This document shows positions 37,520 to 46,491 of a stretch of DNA of 64,000 bases, piece after piece. The notes beneath the pieces are model-generated. The model was not told where the DNA came from. It did no database searches and worked only from the letters and a program-made list of their open reading frames with translations. The stretch covers positions 1 to 64,000 of the forward strand of contig NZ_CANLRG010000012.1 in assembly GCF_947493565.1 (NCBI RefSeq), in the 5' to 3' direction. The position numbers were made by a program, and so were the translations under genes. This DNA comes from an uncultured Lutibacter sp. Lineage in GTDB: Bacteria > Bacteroidota > Bacteroidia > Flavobacteriales > Flavobacteriaceae. Numbering within the stretch: position 1 is the first letter of the stretch; each line of letters opens with the position of its first letter.

Positions 37520-40378
37520 ATGCTAAATAAGATAATACGAAATAAAACAGTTCAATGGTTACAATCACCTGATTGTAGTGTAAATGAACTTATTACATAT
37601 ATTAAAAACAAAGGTCAGTTAAGAGATACTCAAATTGAGGCAATAGAAACTTTTTTGTTTTTGAAAATTCAAGGTCAAAACAAACCTCTTTGGCAGCTAT
37701 TTGCAGAAGGTTTTTTTACAAATGGTACTGATTTGTCAAAATTAGATATTAACCAAAATGCAAGAGAATTTCTTGAAAACAACAAAGAGGCGTTTTCTTT
37801 ATTTGATTTTGCAAGACAAAAAGTAAAAGGCAAAAAGCAACTACCTAACCTTGAACAGGAAATCATAAAATCACCAGAAGAGTTAGATTATCAAGAAATA
37901 ATTAAAAAGTTATTTTACAATGTAAACTATTCTGACTATCTAATGAGTTTACCAATGGGTTCTGGTAAAACTTACTTAATGGCTGCATTTATCTATTTAG
38001 ATTTATATTTTGCTTCAAATGAACCTGAAAATAAAAATTTTGCTCATAACTTTTTGGTTTTAATTCCTTCTGGCTTAAAAACATCAATTGGACCAAGTTT
38101 AAGAACTATTGAAGATTTTGACCCATCTTGGGTTATTCCAGAACCAGCAGCAACTAATCTAAAAAAACAACTAAAGTTTGATGTATTAGATGAAGCCAAG
38201 TCTGCTAAAAAAAGCAATAAAGCTCGAAATCCAAATGCTCAAAAAGTAAACGAAATACTTCCAGATCCTTTTGGGCAAGTTTTCATTGTAAATGCAGAAA
38301 AGGTAATCTTAAACAGAGTTGATACAACAGGTCAAACAAACTTATTTGAAGATGATGAGGACAAAAAGGCTAACGAATTAAGAGCGCTAATAGGTAAAAT
38401 ACCAAACTTATCTATTTTGATTGATGAAGTGCATCACGCAGCAAAATCAGACATTAAATTAAGACAAGTAGTTAATAGATGGAATGATAGAGGTAGTATA
38501 ACCACTGTACTCGGTTTTTCAGGTACGCCTTATTTATCAACAGCAGAAAAAATTCAGCTTACAGAAGATGATACTTTAAGAATTTCAGAAATCACAAATA
38601 CAGTCTATTATTATCCGCTTACAAATGCAATAGAAGATTTTTTAAAAAATCCAACAGTTAAAATAGCCGATAATCTTACTCATTTACAAATAATAAAAGA
38701 AGGTATTAACGACTTTAATGAAACGTATGGAGATTTAACTTACGCTAATGGTACTATTCCAAAAGTTGCTATTTATTGCAGTAATATTGAAATGTTAGAA
38801 GAAGAAGTTTATCCATTTCTTCAAAGTGATTTAAAAATCCATCCTGACGAAATATTAAGATTTCACGGTGGTAATAAAACGTACAGTTTGCCAAAGGAAA
38901 ATGAATTACAATTTAAATCATTAGACACAGCAATTTCAAAAAAGAAATACATTCTGTTAGTAGCAATTGGTAAAGAAGGTTGGGATTGTAAGAGTTTAAC
39001 TTCTGTAATACTACCACAAAAAAGTAAGAGCGCTTCCAAAAATGCTATCATTCAAACAACGTGTAGATGTTTAAGACAAGTTACAAAAGGTAATGATGAA
39101 TCAGCTTTAATTTGGTTAAATAGAGAAAATGCAACAATACTTAATAAAGCATTAGAAAAAGAACAAAACACGTCTATTGAAGAACTCAACAATTTAGACA
39201 AAAATAAAGGTGCTGATTTAATTGAACGTCATTCAAGAATGGAATTTCTTAAACTTCCAAAAATTGACTATTACCAGCTAAAAGTAAAATATCAATCTAT
39301 TGAGGAAGAAGATAAGCCAAACACCAAAATTAAATTAGAAGAGCTACTAAAAAACATAAAAGATTACAAAGCTAACTATGCAATAACTACTAAAGGATTA
39401 GACTTTTTAGACGAAGGTGAATTATCTTTTTTAAACAGTTCTGGTATCAAGTTGGCTAACTACAATCATTGGATTGCTAATATTTCAAAAGATAGTTTCA
39501 GTACAATCTCTACAAAAGAATTGCATCAATTTGATGAACAATTAAAACCTATTTTTAAAGCAATTACTATAAACAACGAAGGAAATCTATTTTTTAATGA
39601 ACAATTTGATACTTATAAAATTGAATCTAAAATTAGAGTAGCATTCAGCATTAAAAGAGAATTAACAACCGAAGAAGAAATAATTCCTAAAGAAGCCAAC
39701 TTACTTATTGTCGACAAATTAAAATCTATTGCAAAGCATAAAAACTTATATCCTAATGAAGAGGTAACAAAACAAATTTTGCAATTTGACAGTAACCCAC
39801 TTTCAACAGAAGATTTTAATAAACAAAAGCAAGAGCGTATTTTAAAATTAACAGAACAGGGTAAGTTTGATGAAATTGCAAAAGTTGCAGCAGAAACCAT
39901 AAATCCATTAATTGAACAAAAAGACAAATCATTTCATCTGTTGCCTTACAATTTCGATAGTGGTTTTGAAAGTCAATTTTTAAATGAAATTCTTAAGTTA
40001 AAAGACTTTAAAGAAAATAATTTAGAAATCTATTTTAATGGAGAACGTGGTATTACAGAGTTTGTAATTAACTGTTTTGCTAAAAAAGGAAAACGATGGA
40101 ATAAAGTAGGTAAATACACAACCGACTTTTTAATCATTAAACGCAATACTAAAGATGCTATACACAAAGCATTAATTATTGAAACCAAAGGAGAAGGCTA
40201 CGCTAATGATAAAGATTTTATTAAGAAAAAGAACTTTATAGAAACGGACTTCTTAAAACATAACGAAGACAAATTTGGGTACAAAAAATTCGACTTTCTC
40301 TATTTAGAAGATAGCAATAAACTATTAGACAATATTGCAGAAGTAAATCAACGTATCAATCAATTTTTCAAAAACTAA
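37520..40378 (+). CDS. Type III restriction endonuclease subunit Res (DEAD/DEAH helicase)
   Basis: A 952-residue protein. The SF2 ATPase part has Walker A PMGSGKTYL near residue 151, DEVHH (LIDEVHHAAKS) near 303 and motif III FSGTPYLST near 334; the helicase C half follows (VAIGKEGWDCKSL, QTTCRCLRQ). Near the C terminus, DFLIIKR...LIIETKGEG (about 865-890) forms a PD-(D/E)XK nuclease site. This is the Res architecture: it translocates and cuts DNA when partnered with Mod. mod begins 8 bases later, an inverted order from the usual mod-res. Confidence 0.88.
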   Translation: MLNKIIRNKTVQWLQSPDCSVNELITYIKNKGQLRDTQIEAIETFLFLKIQGQNKPLWQLFAEGFFTNGTDLSKLDINQNAREFLENNKEAFSLFDFARQKVKGKKQLPNLEQEIIKSPEELDYQEIIKKLFYNVNYSDYLMSLPMGSGKTYLMAAFIYLDLYFASNEPENKNFAHNFLVLIPSGLKTSIGPSLRTIEDFDPSWVIPEPAATNLKKQLKFDVLDEAKSAKKSNKARNPNAQKVNEILPDPFGQVFIVNAEKVILNRVDTTGQTNLFEDDEDKKANELRALIGKIPNLSILIDEVHHAAKSDIKLRQVVNRWNDRGSITTVLGFSGTPYLSTAEKIQLTEDDTLRISEITNTVYYYPLTNAIEDFLKNPTVKIADNLTHLQIIKEGINDFNETYGDLTYANGTIPKVAIYCSNIEMLEEEVYPFLQSDLKIHPDEILRFHGGNKTYSLPKENELQFKSLDTAISKKKYILLVAIGKEGWDCKSLTSVILPQKSKSASKNAIIQTTCRCLRQVTKGNDESALIWLNRENATILNKALEKEQNTSIEELNNLDKNKGADLIERHSRMEFLKLPKIDYYQLKVKYQSIEEEDKPNTKIKLEELLKNIKDYKANYAITTKGLDFLDEGELSFLNSSGIKLANYNHWIANISKDSFSTISTKELHQFDEQLKPIFKAITINNEGNLFFNEQFDTYKIESKIRVAFSIKRELTTEEEIIPKEANLLIVDKLKSIAKHKNLYPNEEVTKQILQFDSNPLSTEDFNKQKQERILKLTEQGKFDEIAKVAAETINPLIEQKDKSFHLLPYNFDSGFESQFLNEILKLKDFKENNLEIYFNGERGITEFVINCFAKKGKRWNKVGKYTTDFLIIKRNTKDAIHKALIIETKGEGYANDKDFIKKKNFIETDFLKHNEDKFGYKKFDFLYLEDSNKLLDNIAEVNQRINQFFKN

Positions 40379-40386
40379 TTACAATT

Positions 40387-42282
40387 ATGCCAATTAAATA
40401 TATACCATACACACCAAATACCATAGAAGGTCAAGCCGTATTAGACAATATTACACGCACAAAACGTGTATTACGTTATCGTGAAAACAATGAAGTGTAT
40501 AACCGTTTAGAACGTGGTATGCCCTACTACGAAGTAGAAACAGTGGAACAAGTTGGTGAACCTTCTGATAATTTAATTATGCGTGGTGAGTGTATTTCTA
40601 ACTGTGCCTATTTAAAAGAGCAAGGAATAAAAGTTGATTTAGTGTATATAGACCCACCTTTTGCCAGTGGTGCAGATTATGCTAAAAAAGTGTATATCCG
40701 TAGAAATCCAAAGTTAGCAGCAAAAATAAAGGAAGCTGAAAAAACAATGGAAATGGAGGAACTACGCACTTTTGAAGAAAAAATGTATGGCGACATCTGG
40801 CAAAAAGAAGATTATCTTAATTGGATGTATGAGAACTTACAAGCTATAAAAAGTATAATGAGTGATACAGCTTGTATCTATGTTCACCTTGACTGGAATA
40901 TTGGGCATTATGTTAAAATCCTACTTGATGAAGTTTTCGGACAGGATAAGTTCTTAAACGAAATTATTTGGAGTTATGACAAATGGTCAGCGAAAAGTAA
41001 CACATTGCAAAAGAATCACGATGTCATATATTTCTATTCAAAGAATGAAGAATACTTATTTAATGAAGTAAAAGAAATAACTAAAAATTTAGAAAAAAAA
41101 TATAAAAATGGATACTCTCTTGGCGGCGGTTATGGCAGTGATGGTTTAGTAGTTTATGATGAAACCTTACCAAAAGTAAAGGAGTTGATTAAATCTGGAA
41201 AATATAAAGTCGTATATGCTAAAATGGAAGGCAAACCAATAAGCGATGTATGGCGGATACCTTTTATAAATCCTGTATCAAATGAAAGGGTTGACTACGC
41301 TACTCAAAAACCAGAAGCTCTTTTAAAAAGAATAATTAAAACAAGCAGCAATGAAGGAATGGTAGTAGCAGATTTCTTTGGTGGCAGCGGTGTAACTGCA
41401 AAAGTAGCTAATGAGTTAGGTAGAAAGTTTATTCATTGTGATGTCGGCATTAATAGTATACAAACTGTAAGGGACCGTTTGGTATCAGAAAAAGCAAACT
41501 TTACTATAAAAGAAGTTAAAGATGGTGTAAACCTGTTTAGAAATCCCCAACAAACAATGGATAAGTTAGCAACCCTTATTACAGGTTTGCAAACAAAAGT
41601 AGAAGGTGTTTCTAATTTCTGGTTAGGTGCTATAAACGATAGTAAATTAGGTACGGTTCCTGTTTATGTTCCAGACTTAATAGATAGTCAACAAAAGTTA
41701 TTAGATATACCAACCATTAACCGCATTATCAATCAAGAAATACAAAATCTCTCTATTACTACTAAAAAAGTAATTGTGTACTACATTGATATTGATGATG
41801 AAAAAGAATTGAAAAAATTCATCAAAGAAAATAATGCAACTACAACAGATGTTGAGTTAAGAGATTTAAAAAATCTATTACACGAAACAGTTGTGAATGA
41901 TGAATTAGAATTTTCAATTACTGAAGGTAAGGGAGAATATACTGTATCAATCGATAAATTTACGAGTGACAGGTTACAGCAGAAAATAAATGAGTTCAAT
42001 GAAAAAGGAAACTTGCAAGCCATAAATAAAGGTAAGAAATTCGACCCAATTAATATTAGCGAAGAAGGATTAGAACTAATTGAATTAATCTCATTAGACT
42101 GTAAAAATTCAGAAGGAGAATGGTTTAGCACAACAGAAATTAAAATAGACAAATTAGGTTATGTGATTTATGATGGTGAGAAATCAAAAGATTTTTGGAA
42201 TGGAAAAATCACATCAAAAGAAAAACCATTAAGAATTAAAGTAAGAAACATTAGCGGTGATGAATCGGTAGTAAGTATATAG
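40387..42282 (+). CDS. Type III modification methyltransferase subunit Mod
   Basis: A 631-residue DNA methyltransferase of the beta class: catalytic DPPF (VYIDPPFASGADY, about residue 84) precedes the AdoMet-binding FGGSG (ADFFGGSGVTAKVANELG, about 330). Between them lies the target-recognition region. This class makes N6-methyladenine or N4-methylcytosine. The C-terminal 250 residues extend beyond the methyltransferase fold. No simple-sequence repeat suggesting phase variation was seen. It partners the preceding res gene in a single transcript, and the next frame starts 2 bases later. Confidence 0.88.
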   Translation: MPIKYIPYTPNTIEGQAVLDNITRTKRVLRYRENNEVYNRLERGMPYYEVETVEQVGEPSDNLIMRGECISNCAYLKEQGIKVDLVYIDPPFASGADYAKKVYIRRNPKLAAKIKEAEKTMEMEELRTFEEKMYGDIWQKEDYLNWMYENLQAIKSIMSDTACIYVHLDWNIGHYVKILLDEVFGQDKFLNEIIWSYDKWSAKSNTLQKNHDVIYFYSKNEEYLFNEVKEITKNLEKKYKNGYSLGGGYGSDGLVVYDETLPKVKELIKSGKYKVVYAKMEGKPISDVWRIPFINPVSNERVDYATQKPEALLKRIIKTSSNEGMVVADFFGGSGVTAKVANELGRKFIHCDVGINSIQTVRDRLVSEKANFTIKEVKDGVNLFRNPQQTMDKLATLITGLQTKVEGVSNFWLGAINDSKLGTVPVYVPDLIDSQQKLLDIPTINRIINQEIQNLSITTKKVIVYYIDIDDEKELKKFIKENNATTTDVELRDLKNLLHETVVNDELEFSITEGKGEYTVSIDKFTSDRLQQKINEFNEKGNLQAINKGKKFDPINISEEGLELIELISLDCKNSEGEWFSTTEIKIDKLGYVIYDGEKSKDFWNGKITSKEKPLRIKVRNISGDESVVSI

Positions 42283-42284
42283 TA

Positions 42285-42620
42285 ATGTATCAACTCACCA
42301 AAACAGACTTTAAGTATTATTTAGATTGTCCAGAATCTATTTGGTTATTAAAAAATAAACCACAAGTATATCCAAAAGGTGAGTTTTCATTATTTGCAGA
42401 GAAATTAATTAATGAGGGCTATAAGGTAGAAGCCTATGCAAAACAATTATTCCCAAATGGTGTAGACTTACCAGAGTATGGTAGTCCTAAAGAAACTCAA
42501 AAAGTATTAACAGATACACATAACGTTTATTTTCAACCATCATTTAGCACAAAAAAAAGATGTCTTTGCACGTATAGTTTTTTTAACTATACTTTTTTAA
42601 TATTTCATTTATTTAATTAG
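42285..42620 (+). pseudogene. Truncated, frameshifted DUF2779 (RecB-like nuclease) gene
   Basis: The first about 95 residues (MYQLTKTDFKYYLDCPESIW, LINEGYKVEAYAKQLFP, NVYFQPSFSTK) match the N terminus of DUF2779 proteins, which normally run to several hundred residues. At an eight-A run (42551-42558) the frame shifts; with one A fewer the sequence continues as DVFARI as expected. Homology then ends at a hairpin terminator near 42572. It is therefore doubly broken. It starts 2 bases after mod and was the third gene of a res-mod-nuclease operon. Confidence 0.65.
42572..42598 (+). terminator. Hairpin terminator within the broken DUF2779 gene
   Basis: GTATAGTT/AACTATAC with a T5 loop, then T6. 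It now ends the res-mod transcript. Confidence 0.65.
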
Positions 42621-42690
42621 CTAAACACCAATTTTTAGTATTATAAATTTATAAAAAAGATGTAATTTATGTTCTAAAATTGACCTCTTT

Positions 42691-43128
42691 TTAAACATTC
42701 TCATCAGCAAAACTATATTTTCCTTCTCTGGAGATAATTAAATTATCTAAATAATGTATTTCCAAAAACTTACAAGCTTTTTTGATTCGGTTATAAATTG
42801 AAATATCACAGGTGCTGGGTTTTAATTTTCCTGAAGGGTGATTATGCACCGTTATAATTCCAGAGGCACACGATTTTAACACAACAGCAAACATCAATTT
42901 TAAATCTACTAATGTTGAATTGATACCACCTTTGGTCATTTCATAAATTCCAATCACTTCATTTGAATTATTTAAAAGCAATACTTTAAATTCTTCTTGA
43001 AGTTCAATTGTATCCAAATCCCAGTGCTTTAAAGCTATATTATATGCATCATCGCTTTTTCTTATTTTCTTTTTTTCCAACTTCGTTGGTTGGTATTTTA
43101 ACTTTATTTCTGATATAATGTTTTTCAT
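42691..43128 (-). CDS. RadC-like JAB domain protein
   Basis: From ATG 43128 this is a 145-residue protein carrying the RadC/JAB metalloprotease-like domain, with the metal motif HNHPSGKLKPSTCD. The longer frame up to 43158 reads into the terminator hairpin. Solo RadC-JAB proteins of this size are frequent on conjugative elements and phages of Bacteroidota; their role is unknown. It lies at the distal end of a minus-strand group of mobile-element genes. Confidence 0.82.
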   Translation of the reverse strand: MKNIISEIKLKYQPTKLEKKKIRKSDDAYNIALKHWDLDTIELQEEFKVLLLNNSNEVIGIYEMTKGGINSTLVDLKLMFAVVLKSCASGIITVHNHPSGKLKPSTCDISIYNRIKKACKFLEIHYLDNLIISREGKYSFADENV

Positions 43129-43143
43129 AATTTTAAAAGTTAA

Positions 43144-43172
43144 AAAGGCTCTATTCAAATGAATAAAGCCTT
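43144..43172 (-). terminator. Intrinsic terminator before the RadC-like gene
   Basis: Inverted repeat AAGGCTTTATTC/GAATAGAGCCTT (one-base irregularity) followed on the minus strand by TTTTTAACTTTT. It would end the transcript of the DUF3871 group. Confidence 0.65.
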
Positions 43173-43216
43173 CTGTTTTAATTTATTTAATTATAATTTA
43201 AGCAGTTAAAAAATCA

Positions 43217-43468
43217 CTAATCCGTTAAAATATCAAAATGATAGGTGTGGTAATTTTTACCATTTATATAAAATACAACTCTTCCTTGATAGGTGATTTT
43301 TAATTCTGTACAAGATACAATTTGGTTTTTACGTAAAACACCTATATCCTGTAACACCTTCAATTTGAAAGGAGTGTGTAGTTTAATAATTCTATTTTGA
43401 CCATTAACCACATAAATTATGTGTGGTGAGCAATATTTCAAAAGCTCAATCAGTTCTTCATTGCTCAT
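43217..43468 (-). CDS. Hypothetical protein, 83 residues
   Basis: Not recognised. A small soluble protein with an acidic N-terminal helix (SNEELIELLKYC) and beta-rich remainder (KLHTPFKLKVLQDIGVLRKN, GRVVFYINGKNYHTYHFDIL). It has no signal or membrane segment. It lies 30 bases after the DUF3871 gene on the same strand and belongs to the same mobile-element gene group. Confidence 0.55.
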   Translation of the reverse strand: MSNEELIELLKYCSPHIIYVVNGQNRIIKLHTPFKLKVLQDIGVLRKNQIVSCTELKITYQGRVVFYINGKNYHTYHFDILTD

Positions 43469-43498
43469 ATTTTAATAAATAATTAGATATAGACGCTC

Positions 43499-44494
43499 TT
43501 AGGCAACATTATATTTGTGCAAAAAATAATTGTGTTCGTGATTTTTAATTGAATTACGAAGATGATTCACAAACTCATAGGTGTTGCAATTCCTGCTTAG
43601 AAAGTTATCTATATAATTACTCTTGGAGCTATCTGTAAATAGATTGTATAAATTCCATAGATTAATGTATCCTTTATCATCTGCTCTAAAATGGGCATCA
43701 TCCACATAATTTTTAATAATAGCATTGATTTGAGAATCTGTAGTTTTTAGATCGAATAATTGTTGCTTTTGCTGTTTATCCAAATGTTGATACAATTTCA
43801 TCTTACCCACCATATGAGCAAACTGCTCTTGATTGATGGTGAAATCTTGTAACTGCCTCATATTATGAATATGCTCCTTTTGTTTATAATTTAAAAACAA
43901 TTCGCTGGTTTTCGATTTAAGTTCTTCTATACTACTTACTCTTAAATCATCTTTCAATCCATCTGTAGCTATACAAAGGTTACAACAAATCATATTTTTA
44001 AAACCGATAAAAATTTTAAACTTTTCGATGCTTTTTTTAGAAAACAAGTTTTGCTCTGAATAAGAACGCACTCCACCAACTGTTAAATTAAGCTTTTGGT
44101 TATTAATGTTAGTGTTGATATGTGGTATCTCCACTATAAAAGCCATCCGTTCATAATAAATGGTTTTCTCGTGCTCTAACAGCTCTTTTGCTGGTTTACC
44201 AATAGCAGAAGGAATACGACCTTTTATAATATGACTGGTTCTAATAGAAGGCATCATAATTGTTCCTTCTGGAAATAGCTGCTTTGCTGTATCTCTAACA
44301 GCATCTATAAATTCAAAATGTGGTATCGTACTTTCATTATCTTTTGCAAATACTGGTATAATGCAGTCTTTTTTAAGATGTAAAAGGCTGACCTCTTGTG
44401 TATTTGCTTCAATAAATCTGTTGTTATTAGAAATAGAAGATTCTATCTCTTGGTTACTCACCACTTGTTGTGTTGTTACTGCTGTCAATTCCAT
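43499..44494 (-). CDS. DUF3871 family protein
   Basis: A 331-residue cytoplasmic protein that fits the DUF3871 family found on Bacteroidota mobile elements: PSIRTSHIIKGRIPSAIGKP near residue 82, VGGVRSYSEQNLFSKKSIE near 142, KNMICCNLCIATDG near 169 and a helical C-terminal half. Function unknown; proteins of this group sit beside recombination or DNA-replication genes. Its ATG lies 41 bases inside the end of the upstream AAA ATPase gene, suggesting coupled translation. Confidence 0.72.
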   Translation of the reverse strand: MELTAVTTQQVVSNQEIESSISNNNRFIEANTQEVSLLHLKKDCIIPVFAKDNESTIPHFEFIDAVRDTAKQLFPEGTIMMPSIRTSHIIKGRIPSAIGKPAKELLEHEKTIYYERMAFIVEIPHINTNINNQKLNLTVGGVRSYSEQNLFSKKSIEKFKIFIGFKNMICCNLCIATDGLKDDLRVSSIEELKSKTSELFLNYKQKEHIHNMRQLQDFTINQEQFAHMVGKMKLYQHLDKQQKQQLFDLKTTDSQINAIIKNYVDDAHFRADDKGYINLWNLYNLFTDSSKSNYIDNFLSRNCNTYEFVNHLRNSIKNHEHNYFLHKYNVA

Positions 44495-45365
44495 TATTTT
44501 GAATAGTATTTTTGTTAATAATTTGTTTGTTGTCTACAATTTGAATGGCGTTCTCTATTTCAGCTTTTCTGGTGATAATAACAGGTAAAATTTGCTGTTT
44601 AAAGCTGTTATATTTTTGATATAAATGTCTGAGTCCTTCTAATGTAGTTGTGGTCTTAATTTCCCGCTTTATATCATCTAAAGAGATACCTTGATTGCAC
44701 CAAGCTTGCAATTGTTTGCCTACTTCTGCATTTATAATAAACTCAGGTTTTCCTTGGAATAAATTTGTACGGTCTTTACTGACCTTACATAAGTGATTTT
44801 CGTTAATAAGCTCAAAATTCACCGATAATTCATACTCAAAACCTTCTGATGTTATTTCTTTGGTGCCGTGTTTAACCACTTTTGATTTGCCGGTAGAACC
44901 AACATCTAAAGTATAATCTGTTTTTCTCCTGGTGGTTGTGATAATGTGGCATTTGGATTGGAGAATTTTATCAATAAACTTTTGATGTCTGGGTTTTACA
45001 CTAGCCCAATCCTGAAACCTTCCACCCAACTGCTCGTGAATTTGTAAACAGCCTCCTTCACCCTGCCATTCGTGAGTAATAGAATCAATGATAATAACTT
45101 CCATCTGCTCCTTTTCACAGATTTCTATGGCTTCTATATACCGCTCTGGTGTATATGGCGGAAATAAATTTAGGACATTGTAATTGCCTAAATCTGAATA
45201 CAGACTAGCTGATGCGTTCTCTGTATCAATCACAGCTATTTTAGACCAATCTTGTGTCATTCCATAGGCTAATTGTAAGGCAGAATAGGTTTTTCCAAAA
45301 CCACTAGCTCCAGAAATTCCTAAACGTAATTTTACGTTGTGCCTTTGTGTTTGTTGTAATTGCAT
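44454..45365 (-). CDS. RecA-like AAA ATPase of mobile elements
   Basis: A 303-residue ATPase with Walker A GASGFGKTYSALQLA near residue 18 and Walker B EVIIIDSITHEWQG near 89. TTTRRKTDY and the DWSKIAVIDTENASA block resemble Sak4-type phage/plasmid recombination ATPases and DnaB/RecA-core proteins. It probably acts in single-strand annealing or replication of the mobile element. It is cotranscribed with DUF3871 and follows a terminator that separates it from the 113-residue gene. Confidence 0.72.
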   Translation of the reverse strand: MQLQQTQRHNVKLRLGISGASGFGKTYSALQLAYGMTQDWSKIAVIDTENASASLYSDLGNYNVLNLFPPYTPERYIEAIEICEKEQMEVIIIDSITHEWQGEGGCLQIHEQLGGRFQDWASVKPRHQKFIDKILQSKCHIITTTRRKTDYTLDVGSTGKSKVVKHGTKEITSEGFEYELSVNFELINENHLCKVSKDRTNLFQGKPEFIINAEVGKQLQAWCNQGISLDDIKREIKTTTTLEGLRHLYQKYNSFKQQILPVIITRKAEIENAIQIVDNKQIINKNTIQNNGIDSSNNTTSGE

Positions 45366-45413
45366 AATGTTTGTTTTTAGTTTTACACATATATTTTTTT
45401 GTTTTTAGGAATA

Positions 45414-45448
45414 AAAAAAGAGCTTACTATCTAGCAGTAAGCTCTTTT
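45414..45448 (-). terminator. Intrinsic terminator after the 113-residue gene
   Basis: Inverted repeat AAAAGAGCTTACT/AGTAAGCTCTTTT with T-rich ends between two minus-strand genes. Confidence 0.8.
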
Positions 45449-45474
45449 ATTTAGGCGTGAATACGCAAACACAC

Positions 45475-45816
45475 CTAAATCACAGCAATTTCCTCCACTA
45501 TTTGTTCTTCCATTTCTAAAGCAGGATCAACATACTCCCATCTATGACTAAGGGTTATAATTTCTCCGGTCTCCTCAATGGTGTATTCATAAGGTTCTGC
45601 TGGTACTTTTCGGATGTGCCCCTCAAACTCAACACCAATTAAAGATGCTGCAGTTTCTTCATCAAAGGTGGTTGCTACAAATGCAGTCTTTGCAGTGAAA
45701 TAAACTCTACCTGTTTGTTTACTTTTAACTGTCATTGCTCCTGATTGGACAATTAATCCAAAAAAATCTTCTCCATTTGAATTTTTAGCCTTTTTAATTT
45801 CTTTTACTGTTACCAT
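45475..45816 (-). CDS. Hypothetical mobile-element protein, 113 residues
   Basis: Not recognised by family. It reads as a small beta-rich soluble protein (FFGLIVQSGAMTVKSKQTGRVYFTAKTAF, kept here as a description of alternating strands) with an acidic tail (ALEMEEQIVEEIAVI), a composition seen in small single-strand-DNA-associated proteins; that link is only a guess. It is transcribed from the non-coding hairpin tract at 45817-46272 toward the AAA ATPase gene, with its own terminator. Confidence 0.55.
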   Translation of the reverse strand: MVTVKEIKKAKNSNGEDFFGLIVQSGAMTVKSKQTGRVYFTAKTAFVATTFDEETAASLIGVEFEGHIRKVPAEPYEYTIEETGEIITLSHRWEYVDPALEMEEQIVEEIAVI

Positions 45817-45861
45817 AATAAAAATGATTTAAATTAAGGCAGTTTTATTAAAGGGGGAACA

Positions 45862-45922
45862 CCCCCACCTGCTGAAAATTAGGTGGGGTTGGAGGTAGAA
45901 GTAGGTTCACGTTTTTAACATA
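45862..45922. repeat. GC-rich hairpin repeat, copy 1
   Basis: CCCCCACCT...AGGTGGGGTTGG followed by a conserved tail (GAGGTAGAAGTAGG, CACGT, TTTAACATA). A second copy lies at 46112-46173. It is markedly more GC-rich than the surrounding sequence. Lies 46 bases before the 113-residue gene in transcription order. Confidence 0.65.
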
Positions 45923-46111
45923 TAAAGTGTAAAAAAAATAAAAAAATTTTTATAATGATGCCCTAAACAGAGCTATGTGCTACAGTGAATGCTATAAAAT
46001 GTTAATAGAGGTCAAGATAATTTTACTGCAGAAAAAGAACAGAAATGGTGTTAATTGTCGACATCTTATTTATCACATACAAAGTTAAGGTGCCTTTTTA
46101 ATTTTAAAAAC

Positions 46112-46173
46112 AACCCCACCTGACGAATATAGGGTGGGGTTGGTGTTAGAGGCAGTGGTACGTGTTTAATATA
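46112..46173. repeat. GC-rich hairpin repeat, copy 2
   Basis: CCCCACCTGACGAATATAGGGTGGGGTTGG-type hairpin (arms CCCCACC/GGTGGGG) with the same kind of tail as copy 1 (GTTAGAGGCAGTGG, ACGTG, TTTAATATA). The tract 45817-46272 holds both copies, no gene, and a repeated ACTGCAGAAAA (46025 and 46172). Confidence 0.65.
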
Positions 46174-46272
46174 CTGCAGAAAATAGAGAGACTGAGACAA
46201 TATAAATTTAAGTCAGTACAAATAGAATATAGTGTGTAAGTTTTACTTACTATTTATTCCTTTTAGAATGCT

Positions 46273-46446
46273 TCAAAGATTCATTTCTTTACCATATAAT
46301 GAAATAATAACAGCCACTATCAAACATATCCAAAACAAGCTTGTATAATCCCATTCAAGTAAACTCCATACTATAGCTAAAGGTAACCCAAGTAAAACAC
46401 AAGTTGCAATGAATAGCACAATGATGCGACCTATAAGTTTAAACAT
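46273..46446 (-). CDS. Small two-helix membrane protein, 57 residues
   Basis: An open frame from ATG 46446 to TGA 46273 encodes 57 residues with two hydrophobic helices (about 5-27 and 36-51) separated by EWDYTS and ending GKEMNL. It is not recognised. It follows the 149-residue gene by about 45 bases on the same strand. Both may belong to one terminal cassette that has lost its downstream attC-like site. Confidence 0.5.
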   Translation of the reverse strand: MFKLIGRIIVLFIATCVLLGLPLAIVWSLLEWDYTSLFWICLIVAVIISLYGKEMNL

Positions 46447-46491
46447 AATTATCAGTATTAAATTTCATTTTATTGATTTTTCAATATCACC

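Noticed and set aside
41781-42152. Minus-strand frame of 123 residues in mod
   Set aside because: Antisense shadow; Ser/Asn/Phe-rich composition typical of reversed AT-rich coding sequence.
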